The position numbers and the translations under genes were made by a program. Below, piece after piece: positions 6,466 to 13,530 of a DNA stretch of 13,589 bases. The DNA is taken from positions 1 to 13,589 of the forward strand of contig PWSL01000065.1 in NCBI GenBank assembly GCA_003563255.1, written 5' to 3'. Within the stretch, counting starts at the first letter, position 1. Each line of letters begins with the position of its first letter. The notes below the pieces were generated by a model. It was given only the letters and a program-made list of their open reading frames with translations. It was not told where the DNA came from and did not search any database. The DNA comes from Desulfonatronospira sp. Its GTDB lineage: Bacteria > Desulfobacterota > Desulfovibrionia > Desulfovibrionales > Desulfonatronovibrionaceae.

Positions 6466-7124
6466 GTGCTTCCAGGCGCTGAATCGTTTTTGCGGGCGAT
6501 TATGCTTTGTCCGGCAATGGTTTTGTCGCCCACGCTTACTGTACTAACATACCCCTGCGGCAGATAAAGGTCAACCCTGGATCCCAGTTTTATCAGACCG
6601 AATCTCTGTCCCCTGGACAATTTGTCTCCTGTTTCAGCATAACACACGATCCTTCTGGCCAGAAGTCCGGCTATCTGAACCATGGTCCAGGTCCGGCTTT
6701 CTTCATCCTCAAATTGCAGGGCGCATCTTTCATTGTCCAGCGAGGCCTTGTCCAGGGAGGCGTTGACAAATTTTCCGGGATGGTAGCTTATGGCCCGGAC
6801 CGTACCTGTCAGGGGAAATCTGTTAACATGGACGTTGAAGACGTTCATGAAGATGCATATGGCTGTTCTTTCTTCCCTGGTAAAAGGATCCAGCATGGTC
6901 TCAACCTTGACCACCCTGCCGTCTGCAGGGGCCACTGCAACACCAGGTGCATCCGGGGTCACCCTTTCCGGGTCCCGGAAGAAATTTAGAGCGAAAAAAA
7001 AGGCCACAAGGCCGATTATTGAAGCTATGGCCCAGCCAAGCAGGGAGAAGACCAGGGTGGCCAGCACAGTCAGGGAGATGATGTTCAGCCCTTCGGGGCG
7101 GATATGAAAGTGAGTTTTTTGCAT
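6462..7124 (-). CDS. psd: Phosphatidylserine decarboxylase (short proenzyme form)
   Basis: Psd converts phosphatidylserine to phosphatidylethanolamine using a pyruvoyl group made by self-cleavage. The 220-residue protein is the short (PSD-A/archaetidylserine-like) type. It has a hydrophobic N-terminus (about 13-48, probably two membrane segments), then FFRDPER, the catalytic region APADGRV (D68), NVFNVHVNR (H99), YHPG (H115), and the processing site LGSR with cleavage expected between G181 and S182. Long-form enzymes have LGST, whereas LGSR is usual for the short form. The stop overlaps the pssA start. The only Shine-Dalgarno-like sequence, AGGAG (7141-7137), is 12 bases before the ATG and lies within a repeat element (see findings). 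Confidence 0.94.
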   Translation of the reverse strand: MQKTHFHIRPEGLNIISLTVLATLVFSLLGWAIASIIGLVAFFFALNFFRDPERVTPDAPGVAVAPADGRVVKVETMLDPFTREERTAICIFMNVFNVHVNRFPLTGTVRAISYHPGKFVNASLDKASLDNERCALQFEDEESRTWTMVQIAGLLARRIVCYAETGDKLSRGQRFGLIKLGSRVDLYLPQGYVSTVSVGDKTIAGQSIIARKNDSAPGST

Positions 7125-7154
7125 GTCAGTGACTTACTCCTGAAACCTTGCCTG

Positions 7155-7190
7155 TCACGCCTCTGGCGTGATGAAATTTCCTTCATTTCA
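7155..7190. repeat. Double-hairpin mini-insert
   Basis: TCACGCC-TCT-GGCGTGA (7155-7171, 7-bp stem) is followed at once by TGAAAT-TTCCTTC-ATTTCA (7172-7190, 6-bp stem). GTCA occurs on each side (7154-7157 and 7196-7199) and only once at the equivalent place in the 13414-13504 element. It therefore looks like an insertion with a 4-base target duplication, though four bases can match by chance. Confidence 0.6.
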
Positions 7191-7217
7191 CTGGGGTCAT
7201 AAAAAACAAGAAAATTC

Positions 7218-7342
7218 TCACGCAAAGACGCTAAGACGCTAAGTACGCAAAGTCAAAGACGCGAAGCAGGTGTATTGTCCAAAACCGGGATAAGGTTTTG
7301 GATAAGGCTGCCTTCCTTTGCGATCTTGGCGCCTTTGCGTGA
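7218..7342. repeat. Long inverted repeat of the CGCAAAGACGC type
   Basis: The left end TCACGCAAAGACGCTAAGA (7218-7236) is repeated in reverse by CTTGGCGCCTTTGCGTGA (7325-7342). The central part has its own perfect hairpin, CCAAAACC (7279-7286) with GGTTTTGG (7294-7301). The CGCAAAGACGCTAAG core resembles a dispersed repeat I have seen described in many unrelated bacteria. It has no coding capacity. Confidence 0.7.
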
Positions 7343-7381
7343 AAAAAATGGGTTGCGGGCATGGCCCGCGTTAGATTTTTT
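7342..7381. terminator. Possible bidirectional terminator after ybeY
   Basis: GCGGGC-ATG-GCCCGC (7355-7369) is flanked by A7 (7342-7348) and T6 (7376-7381), symmetrical enough to end transcription from either side. In the ybeY direction it lies just after the stop. The T run starts six bases from the stem, so termination efficiency is uncertain. The same GC hairpin occurs in the repeats at 13433 and 13535, so its terminator role may be incidental. Confidence 0.4.
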
Positions 7382-7386
7382 CGGGT

Positions 7387-7821
7387 TTAAAGTCCGTATT
7401 CCTCTGCTTTAATGGTTCTTTGCAGGTGCAGGGTCCGGTCTTCCATTTCCGGGCCGTGCTCAAAACCGGCCAGGTGCTCAATCCCGTGGGCCAGGAGCCG
7501 GACAAAGTGCTCAAACACCGGTTGGCCATACAGGGTGGACTCGCGTTTTACAGCCTGGGCGCTGATAAAGACTTCTCCCAGAAATCCGTTTTCATGCCTG
7601 GATTCTTCCTCAAAGGCCAGGACATTCGTGGGGCCGGGACAGGAAAGAAAGTCCATGTTCAGGCGCTGCATGCGGAGATCATCGGTGATTATCAGGTTTA
7701 CCGACGAGGCCGGGTAACCCAGAGTTTCCAGAATCCTTCGGATCATGTCCCGGACTTCTCTGCGGCCAAGGCACAGGACCGGAAAAAGAGGAGTACTGAA
7801 TTCCACTGTTATTTTCAACAT
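7387..7821 (-). CDS. ybeY: Endoribonuclease / rRNA maturation factor YbeY
   Basis: YbeY is a zinc-dependent single-strand endoribonuclease involved in 16S rRNA 3'-end maturation and ribosome quality control. The 144-residue protein has the zinc motif HGIEHLAGFEH with the three histidines H112, H116 and H122, plus PTNVLAFEE (64-72) in place of the more common PT(D/N)VLSFP. Length is near the family's usual 150-160. GGAGG (7829-7833) is seven bases before the ATG. It follows the phoH-like gene by 30 bases, the usual gene order in bacteria, and the two are probably co-transcribed. Confidence 0.94.
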   Translation of the reverse strand: MLKITVEFSTPLFPVLCLGRREVRDMIRRILETLGYPASSVNLIITDDLRMQRLNMDFLSCPGPTNVLAFEEESRHENGFLGEVFISAQAVKRESTLYGQPVFEHFVRLLAHGIEHLAGFEHGPEMEDRTLHLQRTIKAEEYGL

Positions 7822-7851
7822 CCTGCTCCCTCCGGGCGCAGTGGATGTGCC

Positions 7852-8862
7852 TTACTCTTCATGTCCGGGCTTTCCGCCTTTTTCCTTTTTTTCGGAGCGG
7901 GCCTGGTCAAAGCGTTCATAGGCCTTGATTATTCTGGCTACCAGGCTGTGGCGGATAACGTCGTGTTCATTGAAGTAGATAAACTTGATGCCTTCCTCTC
8001 CCTTGAGCACATCCCGGGACTGAATGAGCCCGGATACAGCAGCCCCGGGCAGATCCACCTGGGTGATGTCCCCGGTTATGACCGCCTTGGAACCAAGCCC
8101 CATTCGGGTAAGAAACATCTTCATCTGTTCCGGGGTTGTGTTCTGGGCCTCATCCAGGATTATAAATGACTCGTTCAGGGTTCGCCCGCGCATGAAGGCC
8201 AGGGGGGCTACCTCGATCATTCCGCTCTCCAGAAGTTCCTGGACCTTGTTGAATTCCAGCATGTCGTGCAGGGCATCATACAGGGGACGCAGGTAGGGAT
8301 TGACCTTTTCCAGCATATCCCCGGGGAGAAATCCCAGCTTTTCCCCGGCTTCCACTGCCGGCCTGGCCAGGATGATTCTCTTGACCACCCTCTGCATGAG
8401 GTAGGATATGGCCACAGCCACGGCCAGGTAGGTCTTGCCGGTGCCGGCCGGGCCTATCCCGAAAACCAGGTCTTTTTCCTTTATGGATTGCAGATAGGCC
8501 CTCTGGGTGGAACTTCTGGGGGCAATGGTCTTCTTGCTGGAAACAACAAAGACTTCCTTCTTGAATATTCTTTTCAGATCAGCCTTTATATCCTGCCTGA
8601 GGATCCTTAGAGCCGCCTCCACATCCTCGGGGTAGACCTTGTAGCCGGATTCAATAAGGGCGTAGAGCTGGAGGAGGCTGCTTCTGGCCAGTTCCAGGTC
8701 GCCCTGGTCCTTTGCTGTCAGAGTTATGGAACCCCCGCGGCTTTCTATCTGCACCCCGGCCTGCTGATGAATTGTCTCCAGGTTGCGTCCCTGGGGGCCG
8801 CACAGTTCCTGAACGTAGGCGGAATTGCTGAATTGCAGCTGATCTGTTTTGTTTTCAGGCAT
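7852..8862 (-). CDS. PhoH-like (YbeZ/PhoL) ATPase
   Basis: This cytoplasmic RNA-associated ATPase is the usual partner of YbeY. The N-terminal third (about 20-70, GRNLETIHQQAGVQIESRGG) looks like a KH-type RNA-binding segment. The PhoH domain follows, with Walker A GPAGTGKT at 137-144, Walker B FIILDEAQN at 233-241, and VITGDITQVDLP at 261-272. The last 17 residues are a charged Lys/Glu-rich tail. The 336-residue length is normal. The Shine-Dalgarno is weak (GGAA about seven bases before the ATG). Its promoter should lie in the repeat-rich spacer 8863-9388, divergent from lptD. Function beyond RNA binding and ATP hydrolysis is not well settled for the family. Confidence 0.93.
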   Translation of the reverse strand: MPENKTDQLQFSNSAYVQELCGPQGRNLETIHQQAGVQIESRGGSITLTAKDQGDLELARSSLLQLYALIESGYKVYPEDVEAALRILRQDIKADLKRIFKKEVFVVSSKKTIAPRSSTQRAYLQSIKEKDLVFGIGPAGTGKTYLAVAVAISYLMQRVVKRIILARPAVEAGEKLGFLPGDMLEKVNPYLRPLYDALHDMLEFNKVQELLESGMIEVAPLAFMRGRTLNESFIILDEAQNTTPEQMKMFLTRMGLGSKAVITGDITQVDLPGAAVSGLIQSRDVLKGEEGIKFIYFNEHDVIRHSLVARIIKAYERFDQARSEKKEKGGKPGHEE

Positions 8863-8926
8863 TTTGTTTCCAGTTTTGTTTTATCAGGTAATATTATCTG
8901 CCCTGCCGGGCAAAACCAGATTTTTT

Positions 8927-9060
8927 GTATCTGTTCAGCGCTTTGCATGTGGCACGGGGACTGGCTCTTCCCTCACTTATTTTAATAAACCTGTCGTAAC
9001 CATGCAGGGGGTCCTCGGTGGTGATTACTGGCACAAGGCCAGGGGACTGTCCCCCGCTAT
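8927..9060. repeat. GGGGAC-family composite repeat with inverted second half
   Basis: 8927-8964 is identical over 38 bases to 877-914. Then come about 26 unrelated bases (8965-8990). After them the part equivalent to 928-965 appears on the opposite strand (about 8999-9035), followed by the core AGGGGACTGTCCCCC (9042-9056). Together with 9107-9173 it makes up most of the spacer upstream of phoH and lptD. Confidence 0.7.
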
Positions 9061-9106
9061 GTAATGATTATGCAGCTTCACAAAATTTTGCGTCAGTACT
9101 TTGTGT

Positions 9107-9173
9107 TTTTGTGCAGTAAAAGTGTCGCGGGGCCTGTCCCCCTGGCCGGCACCTGCTCCCCTGAATGGTTACT
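9107..9173. repeat. GGGGAC-family repeat, second copy in phoH/lptD spacer
   Basis: TTTTGTGCAG, GTGTCGCGGGG and CTGTCCCC followed by TGGCCGG match the reverse complement of 90-130 in the same order with few differences, so this copy is inverted relative to the one at the left edge. The tail CCCCTGAATGGTTAC (9158-9172) resembles ACCCCCTGACTGGTTAAC at 949-966. It is non-coding. Confidence 0.6.
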
Positions 9174-9228
9174 TTTTTATGTTGAGCACTGAGGCATCAT
9201 GGGGTATGAACCCTGAGACACGCTTGAT

Positions 9229-9266
9229 GCTGTCATTGCCTGACAGCCTCTATTATACTTTATTAT
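9229..9266 (+). promoter_or_regulatory. Candidate lptD promoter with operator-like palindrome
   Basis: GCTGTCA-TTGCC-TGACAGC (9229-9247) is a perfect 7-bp inverted repeat directly before an AT-rich stretch with TATACT (9254-9259) and TATTAT (9261-9266). The palindrome covers the place where a -35 would lie, so a bound protein could block or recruit polymerase. No -35/-10 pair has both good hexamers and 17-base spacing, so the promoter assignment is tentative. Confidence 0.35.
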
Positions 9267-9273
9267 TATTAAA

Positions 9274-9336
9274 CACAAGCCGGGACAATGGCTTGTGGGT
9301 TCCCGGGAACAAACATAACTGCAAGCCGGTTTTTTT
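9274..9336 (+). promoter_or_regulatory. Possible switchable leader RNA upstream of lptD
   Basis: CACAAGCC (9274-9281) can pair with GGCTTGTG (9290-9297). The same GGCTTG can instead pair with CAAGCC (9322-9327), which is followed by GG and seven Ts (9330-9336). The perfect palindrome GTTCCCGGGAAC (9299-9310) sits between them. The two folds exclude each other and the second is terminator-like, an attenuator arrangement. No known riboswitch was recognised. Confidence 0.35.
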
Positions 9337-9388
9337 ATAAAGTGAGTTTTTCCAAGAATTATCCCTGAACCAAAGGGCTCTTTTCGTT

Positions 9389-11659
9389 ATGTATCAGACT
9401 AACCTGGCGTTTTTTGTTTTACTGGCGGGCATCCTCTTAAGCGCCGGTTTTTCCTGGGCTTCAGATGAACCCTGGGAGCTTGAGGCGGATCAAATGTACG
9501 CAGACCAGGACAAAAACCTGGTGGAAGCTTTCGGCAATGTCCGTATGTGGCGTATGGACGATTATGTTCAGGCCGATTACGCCAGGCTGTATACTGATAC
9601 CAGCTGGATATACTTAAAGGGGAATATCCAGGCCAGGTTTGAAGGGGACTACATCCAGGGCCGGGAGGCGGAACTGGATCTGCAGAATCATGTGGGCTGG
9701 ATAGTAGACGGCAGGTTATTCCTGTCCGAGGACAATGTCTATTTATCAGGGAAAAGACTGGAGAAAACCGGCCCTCATACCTATACCTACCAGGAAGGGG
9801 TTATGACTTCCTGCGATGAACGGCCCGCCCCTTGGTCCATCAAGTCCAGCCGGGGTAAAGTAACCGTGGAGGGTCATGCCAGGATATGGCATCCCAGATT
9901 CCGGGTTCTGGACAGGCCGGTTCTTTACTCCCCGTACATGATCGCCCCGGTGAGAACCAAACGCCAGAGCGGCTTTTTGCTCCCGAGTATCAGCCAGGGC
10001 TCGGAATACGGAATGAATATAAATCTCCCATACTACTACGTCATAGACGACCACAGGGACATGACCTTTTACGCCAATTACTACACAGACCGGGGCTTTA
10101 TGCCCGGACTGGAGTACCGCCATACACCCAGACTGCACCGGAAAGGCCTTTGGAGGGCTGACTGGCTACGGGACAAAGAAGTGCATGACCAAGGCGATGA
10201 GCCCCGCAGGTTTGAGGATGACGGCCTTTTCAGGCCCAACCGGGACCGTTACTGGATAAGGGGCAAGTACGATCATTACGATCCGGCGACACAGTGGACC
10301 TTCCGCCTGGATGTGGACTATGTTTCGGACCAGAACTACCTGAGGGAGTTCAGCACCGGCCATTCAGGATACTATGCCAGCCGGGACGAGTTCCAGGACG
10401 AGTTCGGCCGGGACATCCAGGAACGCGACCGCCTGCTCAGAAACAATATATTCAGGGCCAACCGCAACTGGGACAGGCTGGGCTTCAATACCAGGCTGGT
10501 GTACACCGACAACCTGGAATACAAAAACAGCAACAAGCCCTCCCGAAAAAATCCTACGGTTCAGAGACTGCCGGAAGTCAGCCTGGATCTATACCGCACC
10601 CGCCTGGGCAACTCGCCCTTTGAGCTGGAATCCGCCAACCAGGGTGTCTATTTCTGGAGAGAGTTTGGAACAACTGCGGCCAGACTGGATTTGCATCCCA
10701 GGCTGACTATGCCCATGCGATCCGGATTCGGCAGGATTATTCCCAGTGCCGGGTGGAGGCAGACCGGTTATTTTATCGACACTTTTCAGGACGACCCGGA
10801 AGAACGGGACAGCGAGAGTCGGTTTCAAGCCAGGGGAATTTACGATATCAATATCCGGGCTGATACCGAACTTATGCGTGTTTTTGATACCGGTCCGGGA
10901 CTTGATCCGGACATAGCCCAGGTGGGGGACTCAGCCTGGACCGGGGTAAGGCATGCCCTGATCCCGAAACTGGAGTTCGACTACATTCCGGACAAGAATC
11001 AGGACAAGTATCCGGCCTTTGATTCCACGGATCGTATAGCAGCCAGGGAAGAGCTTACATACAGCCTTAGGAACCTTCTCACCCGCAGGCAGGAACGGGT
11101 CCAGGATGCAGCAGGGGGTGCTGATGTAGGGCTGGATTACCGTGACTTTTTACGGGTGGAACTGGAGCAGTCTTACGATTTTCGGGAAGCAAGGCGCAGT
11201 CAGCAGCGCCGGGAGTACAGCCGCAGGCCGTTTTCGGATCTCATGTCTGAAATCAGTTTCAGCCCGAATGAGTACGTTACCCTGGGCAACAAGACCTGGT
11301 ATTCGTTTTATGAAAACATGATCACAGAACATGAGCATACCCTGAGCCTGACCTGGCCGGGTAAGGCCAGAACCTGGTTCAGCCTGGATTTTTTAAATGA
11401 AATCCAGGAGTACGATAGAAAAATCGACCAAAAGGTAAACATCCTGGAAGTAGGCCTGGACCTGGAATACCTGCGCAGATGGAGGTTTGAGACCTCCATG
11501 AAAAGGGACCTGGAATCTTCCTCCAGCCTGGAGAACAGGCTTGTGGCCGAGTACCGGCACCAGTGCTACAGTTATGTTTTCGAGTACAGGCAAACGGATT
11601 ATGATCACAGTTTTTCTTTTCGAATCAACCTGTTGAACCTGGGATCATGGGGGCTTTAG
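9389..11659 (+). CDS. lptD: LPS-assembly protein LptD (outer-membrane translocon)
   Basis: LptD with lipoprotein LptE inserts lipopolysaccharide into the outer leaflet of the outer membrane. The 756-residue protein begins with a signal peptide (hydrophobic 5-22, likely cleavage near FSWA-SDE at 24/25), then an OstA/LptA-like periplasmic domain (about 28-125, WELEADQMYADQ and EAFGNVRMW), the conserved RPVLYSPYM at 176-184, and a large beta-barrel rich in aromatic alternation to the C-terminus. Only two cysteines are present, C142 and C726. One lies after the N-domain and one near the end, matching one of the interdomain disulfides of E. coli LptD, which has four cysteines. A weak AAAGGG lies 11 bases before the ATG. 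The last 13 bases overlap mutL. The LptE partner is not seen. Confidence 0.92.
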   Translation: MYQTNLAFFVLLAGILLSAGFSWASDEPWELEADQMYADQDKNLVEAFGNVRMWRMDDYVQADYARLYTDTSWIYLKGNIQARFEGDYIQGREAELDLQNHVGWIVDGRLFLSEDNVYLSGKRLEKTGPHTYTYQEGVMTSCDERPAPWSIKSSRGKVTVEGHARIWHPRFRVLDRPVLYSPYMIAPVRTKRQSGFLLPSISQGSEYGMNINLPYYYVIDDHRDMTFYANYYTDRGFMPGLEYRHTPRLHRKGLWRADWLRDKEVHDQGDEPRRFEDDGLFRPNRDRYWIRGKYDHYDPATQWTFRLDVDYVSDQNYLREFSTGHSGYYASRDEFQDEFGRDIQERDRLLRNNIFRANRNWDRLGFNTRLVYTDNLEYKNSNKPSRKNPTVQRLPEVSLDLYRTRLGNSPFELESANQGVYFWREFGTTAARLDLHPRLTMPMRSGFGRIIPSAGWRQTGYFIDTFQDDPEERDSESRFQARGIYDINIRADTELMRVFDTGPGLDPDIAQVGDSAWTGVRHALIPKLEFDYIPDKNQDKYPAFDSTDRIAAREELTYSLRNLLTRRQERVQDAAGGADVGLDYRDFLRVELEQSYDFREARRSQQRREYSRRPFSDLMSEISFSPNEYVTLGNKTWYSFYENMITEHEHTLSLTWPGKARTWFSLDFLNEIQEYDRKIDQKVNILEVGLDLEYLRRWRFETSMKRDLESSSSLENRLVAEYRHQCYSYVFEYRQTDYDHSFSFRINLLNLGSWGL

Positions 11660-13398
11660 CAGTGAGCAGGATAATAATTCTACCTGCCGGGCTGCAGAAC
11701 CAGATCGCAGCCGGTGAGGTGGTGGAAAGGCCCTCCAGCGTAGTCAAGGAGCTTTTGGAAAACAGCCTGGATGCCGGGGCCCAAAGCATACACGTACACC
11801 TGGAGGAGGGAGGCCTGGCTCTGGTGGAAGTGGTTGACGACGGGTACGGCATGCAATACCAGGACATGACACTGGCAGTCCACAGGCATGCCACCAGCAA
11901 GATTGCCAGCATGCAGGACCTTGCAGCGGTGCAAAGTTTCGGATTCAGGGGAGAAGCCCTGCCAAGCATCGCTTCCGTGTCCAGACTGCGCCTGTCTTCC
12001 CGCCCCAAAGGACAGGACGAGGGGAATTTCCTGGAGATTTTATACGGGAATCACCTGGATCATGGACCTGAAGCCATGAACCCGGGTACCAGGGTCAGGG
12101 TTCAGAACCTGCTGGCCAACCTCCCGGCCAGGCTGAAGTTTTTAAAAACCAGGGGTACTGAGGGTAAAAGGTGTTCGGAAATCTTCATCCGGCTGGCTTT
12201 GACCAACCTGGAGGTGGACCTGGAACTGTTTTCCGACGGTCGTAACCTGTATCGTTTTTTCAGGGATGAGACCCTGCGCGACAGGCTCTCCCGGGTATGG
12301 CCGGAGCAGATCTGCAGGGACTTGAGGGACGTGGAGCTGGATCAGGGGGATTTCAGGGTGCATGGGCTGACCTCAATGCCTGAAAACGCTCAGGCCAGAG
12401 GCGAGCGCATGCTCTTTTACGTCAATAACCGCGCTGTGAGAGATAAAATACTCATTTCAGCCCTGAAACAGGCCTACAAGGGCAGGCTTCTTTCACGGGA
12501 GTATCCCCAGGCGGTCATTTTTCTGGATCTCCCCCCGGCAGAGGTGGATGTGAATGTACATCCGGCCAAGTCTGAGGTGAGATTCAGAAATGAAAAACAT
12601 ATTTTTTCCCTGGTTTCCAGGGCCGTTGCCCGATCTCTGGAGCAGAATCATTTCGCCGTGCCCGATAAACCTCCTGAAGATAAGGGCCTGGATATGGACC
12701 CGGAAATAAACCTGGATACAACTTACAGGACAGGTCCAAGGGAAGCCCGCCCAGAGATGCCGGTTTTCCAGGAGGATTTTCGCCACGAAATCGCCCCGGA
12801 CTATGGGGACAGCTCCCCCCGGAAGATGCCCGCCCCGGTGCATGTTCCTGGTCCGGGGCTCTCTTATCTGGGACAGATAGAAAACAGTTACCTGGTTTTT
12901 ATGAAGGATACAGGCAGAATGCTAGTCATAGACCAGCACGGGGCTCATGAAAGGATAGTATTCGAGGATCTCAAGCAGGAAAACAGGAAGGTGCAGACCA
13001 GGCTGCTGGCTATACCTGTACATGTGGCACTGCACCAGGCAGAGAGAAGCCTCCTGGAAGAAATCTGGTCAAAGCTGGGGGGACTGGGTTTTGTGCTGGA
13101 GCTTCAGGATGAAAAGACCTTGCTGGTAAAGGGGTTGCCGGATTTCATGTCCTCCGGCCAGGGCCTGGAAGCCCTGCGCAGCATGCTGCAGGATAAAGTC
13201 CGGGACATGGATAATATCCTTATAGCCCTGGCCTGCAAAAGCGCGGTCAAGTCCAACCGTCCCTTGACCCGGGACGAGGCCCTGGGGCTGGCTCACCAGC
13301 TCATGCAGTGCAAGGAGATGAATTTCTGCCCCCACGGCCGGCCCATCTGTATGGATCTTGGCAGCAGGGAGTTGGAGAGGCTGTTTAAACGTAGATAG
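11647..13398 (+). CDS. mutL: DNA mismatch repair protein MutL (endonuclease type)
   Basis: MutL couples MutS mismatch recognition to strand incision. The GHKL ATPase domain shows NQIAAGEVVERPSSVVKEL, catalytic E35 and N39, DDGYGM, GFRGEALPS (99-107) and HPAKSEVRF. A variable linker (about 340-400) leads to the C-terminal domain with the nuclease motif DQHGAHERIVFE starting at D429, ACKSAVKS, and CPHGRP at 561-566. These mark it as a latent endonuclease, as in species lacking MutH. The motif's usual DQHA is DQHG here. The listed ATG (11647) lies inside lptD. The in-frame GTG at 11662, with a G-rich stretch eight bases upstream, gives MSRIIILPAG and fits the family N-terminus better; I cannot decide between them. 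The gene is probably co-transcribed with lptD. Confidence 0.95.
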   Translation: MGALAVSRIIILPAGLQNQIAAGEVVERPSSVVKELLENSLDAGAQSIHVHLEEGGLALVEVVDDGYGMQYQDMTLAVHRHATSKIASMQDLAAVQSFGFRGEALPSIASVSRLRLSSRPKGQDEGNFLEILYGNHLDHGPEAMNPGTRVRVQNLLANLPARLKFLKTRGTEGKRCSEIFIRLALTNLEVDLELFSDGRNLYRFFRDETLRDRLSRVWPEQICRDLRDVELDQGDFRVHGLTSMPENAQARGERMLFYVNNRAVRDKILISALKQAYKGRLLSREYPQAVIFLDLPPAEVDVNVHPAKSEVRFRNEKHIFSLVSRAVARSLEQNHFAVPDKPPEDKGLDMDPEINLDTTYRTGPREARPEMPVFQEDFRHEIAPDYGDSSPRKMPAPVHVPGPGLSYLGQIENSYLVFMKDTGRMLVIDQHGAHERIVFEDLKQENRKVQTRLLAIPVHVALHQAERSLLEEIWSKLGGLGFVLELQDEKTLLVKGLPDFMSSGQGLEALRSMLQDKVRDMDNILIALACKSAVKSNRPLTRDEALGLAHQLMQCKEMNFCPHGRPICMDLGSRELERLFKRR

Positions 13399-13413
13399 TT
13401 TCAGGATTTAATC

Positions 13414-13504
13414 AGTGATTTACTCCTCTAAAGCGGGCCATGCCCGCAACCTAATAAAGAAAAGTTTCTTGTTTTTTATGACAGGGTTTCAGGAGTAAGC
13501 CACT
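13414..13504. repeat. 91-base element with terminal inverted repeats (MITE-like)
   Basis: AGTGATTTACTCCT (13414-13427) and AGGAGTAAGCCACT (13491-13504) are 14-base inverted ends with two differences. Inside are GCGGGC-CAT-GCCCGC (13433-13447) and TTTCTTGTTTTTTATGAC (13465-13482). An expanded, opposite-strand relative lies at 7128-7381. The size and ends resemble a miniature inverted-repeat element; mobility is inferred. Confidence 0.65.
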
Positions 13505-13530
13505 AACAGAGTACAGATAACTGATAACTG

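Larger units (their letters stand above)
7128..7381. repeat. Composite repeat with nested insertions (psd/ybeY spacer)
   Basis: AGTGACTTACTCCTGAAACC (7128-7147), GTCATAAAAAACAAGAAA (7196-7213) and GGTTGCGGGCATGGCCCGC (7351-7369) occur in the same order, on the opposite strand, in the compact 91-base element at 13414-13504. Here the three blocks are pushed apart by a double-hairpin insert and a long inverted repeat. The far terminal inverted repeat is missing next to ybeY. The 262-base spacer is almost wholly made of repeats; no gene is visible. Confidence 0.75.

Noticed and set aside
7218..7342. tRNA or small structured RNA gene
   Set aside because: The long inverted repeat has no cloverleaf, no T-loop GTTCGA sequence and no acceptor CCA. 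It fits a dispersed repeat better.
9101..9340. 79-codon open frame in the phoH/lptD spacer
   Set aside because: It runs through the repeat at 9107-9173 and the hairpins at 9229-9310, has no Shine-Dalgarno, and has no recognisable protein features.
12805..12818. GGGGACAGCTCCCC inside mutL, resembling the repeat core
   Set aside because: It is in frame in the variable linker (Gly-Asp-Ser-Ser-Pro), has one extra base compared with the core, and shares no flanking similarity. Chance is likely.
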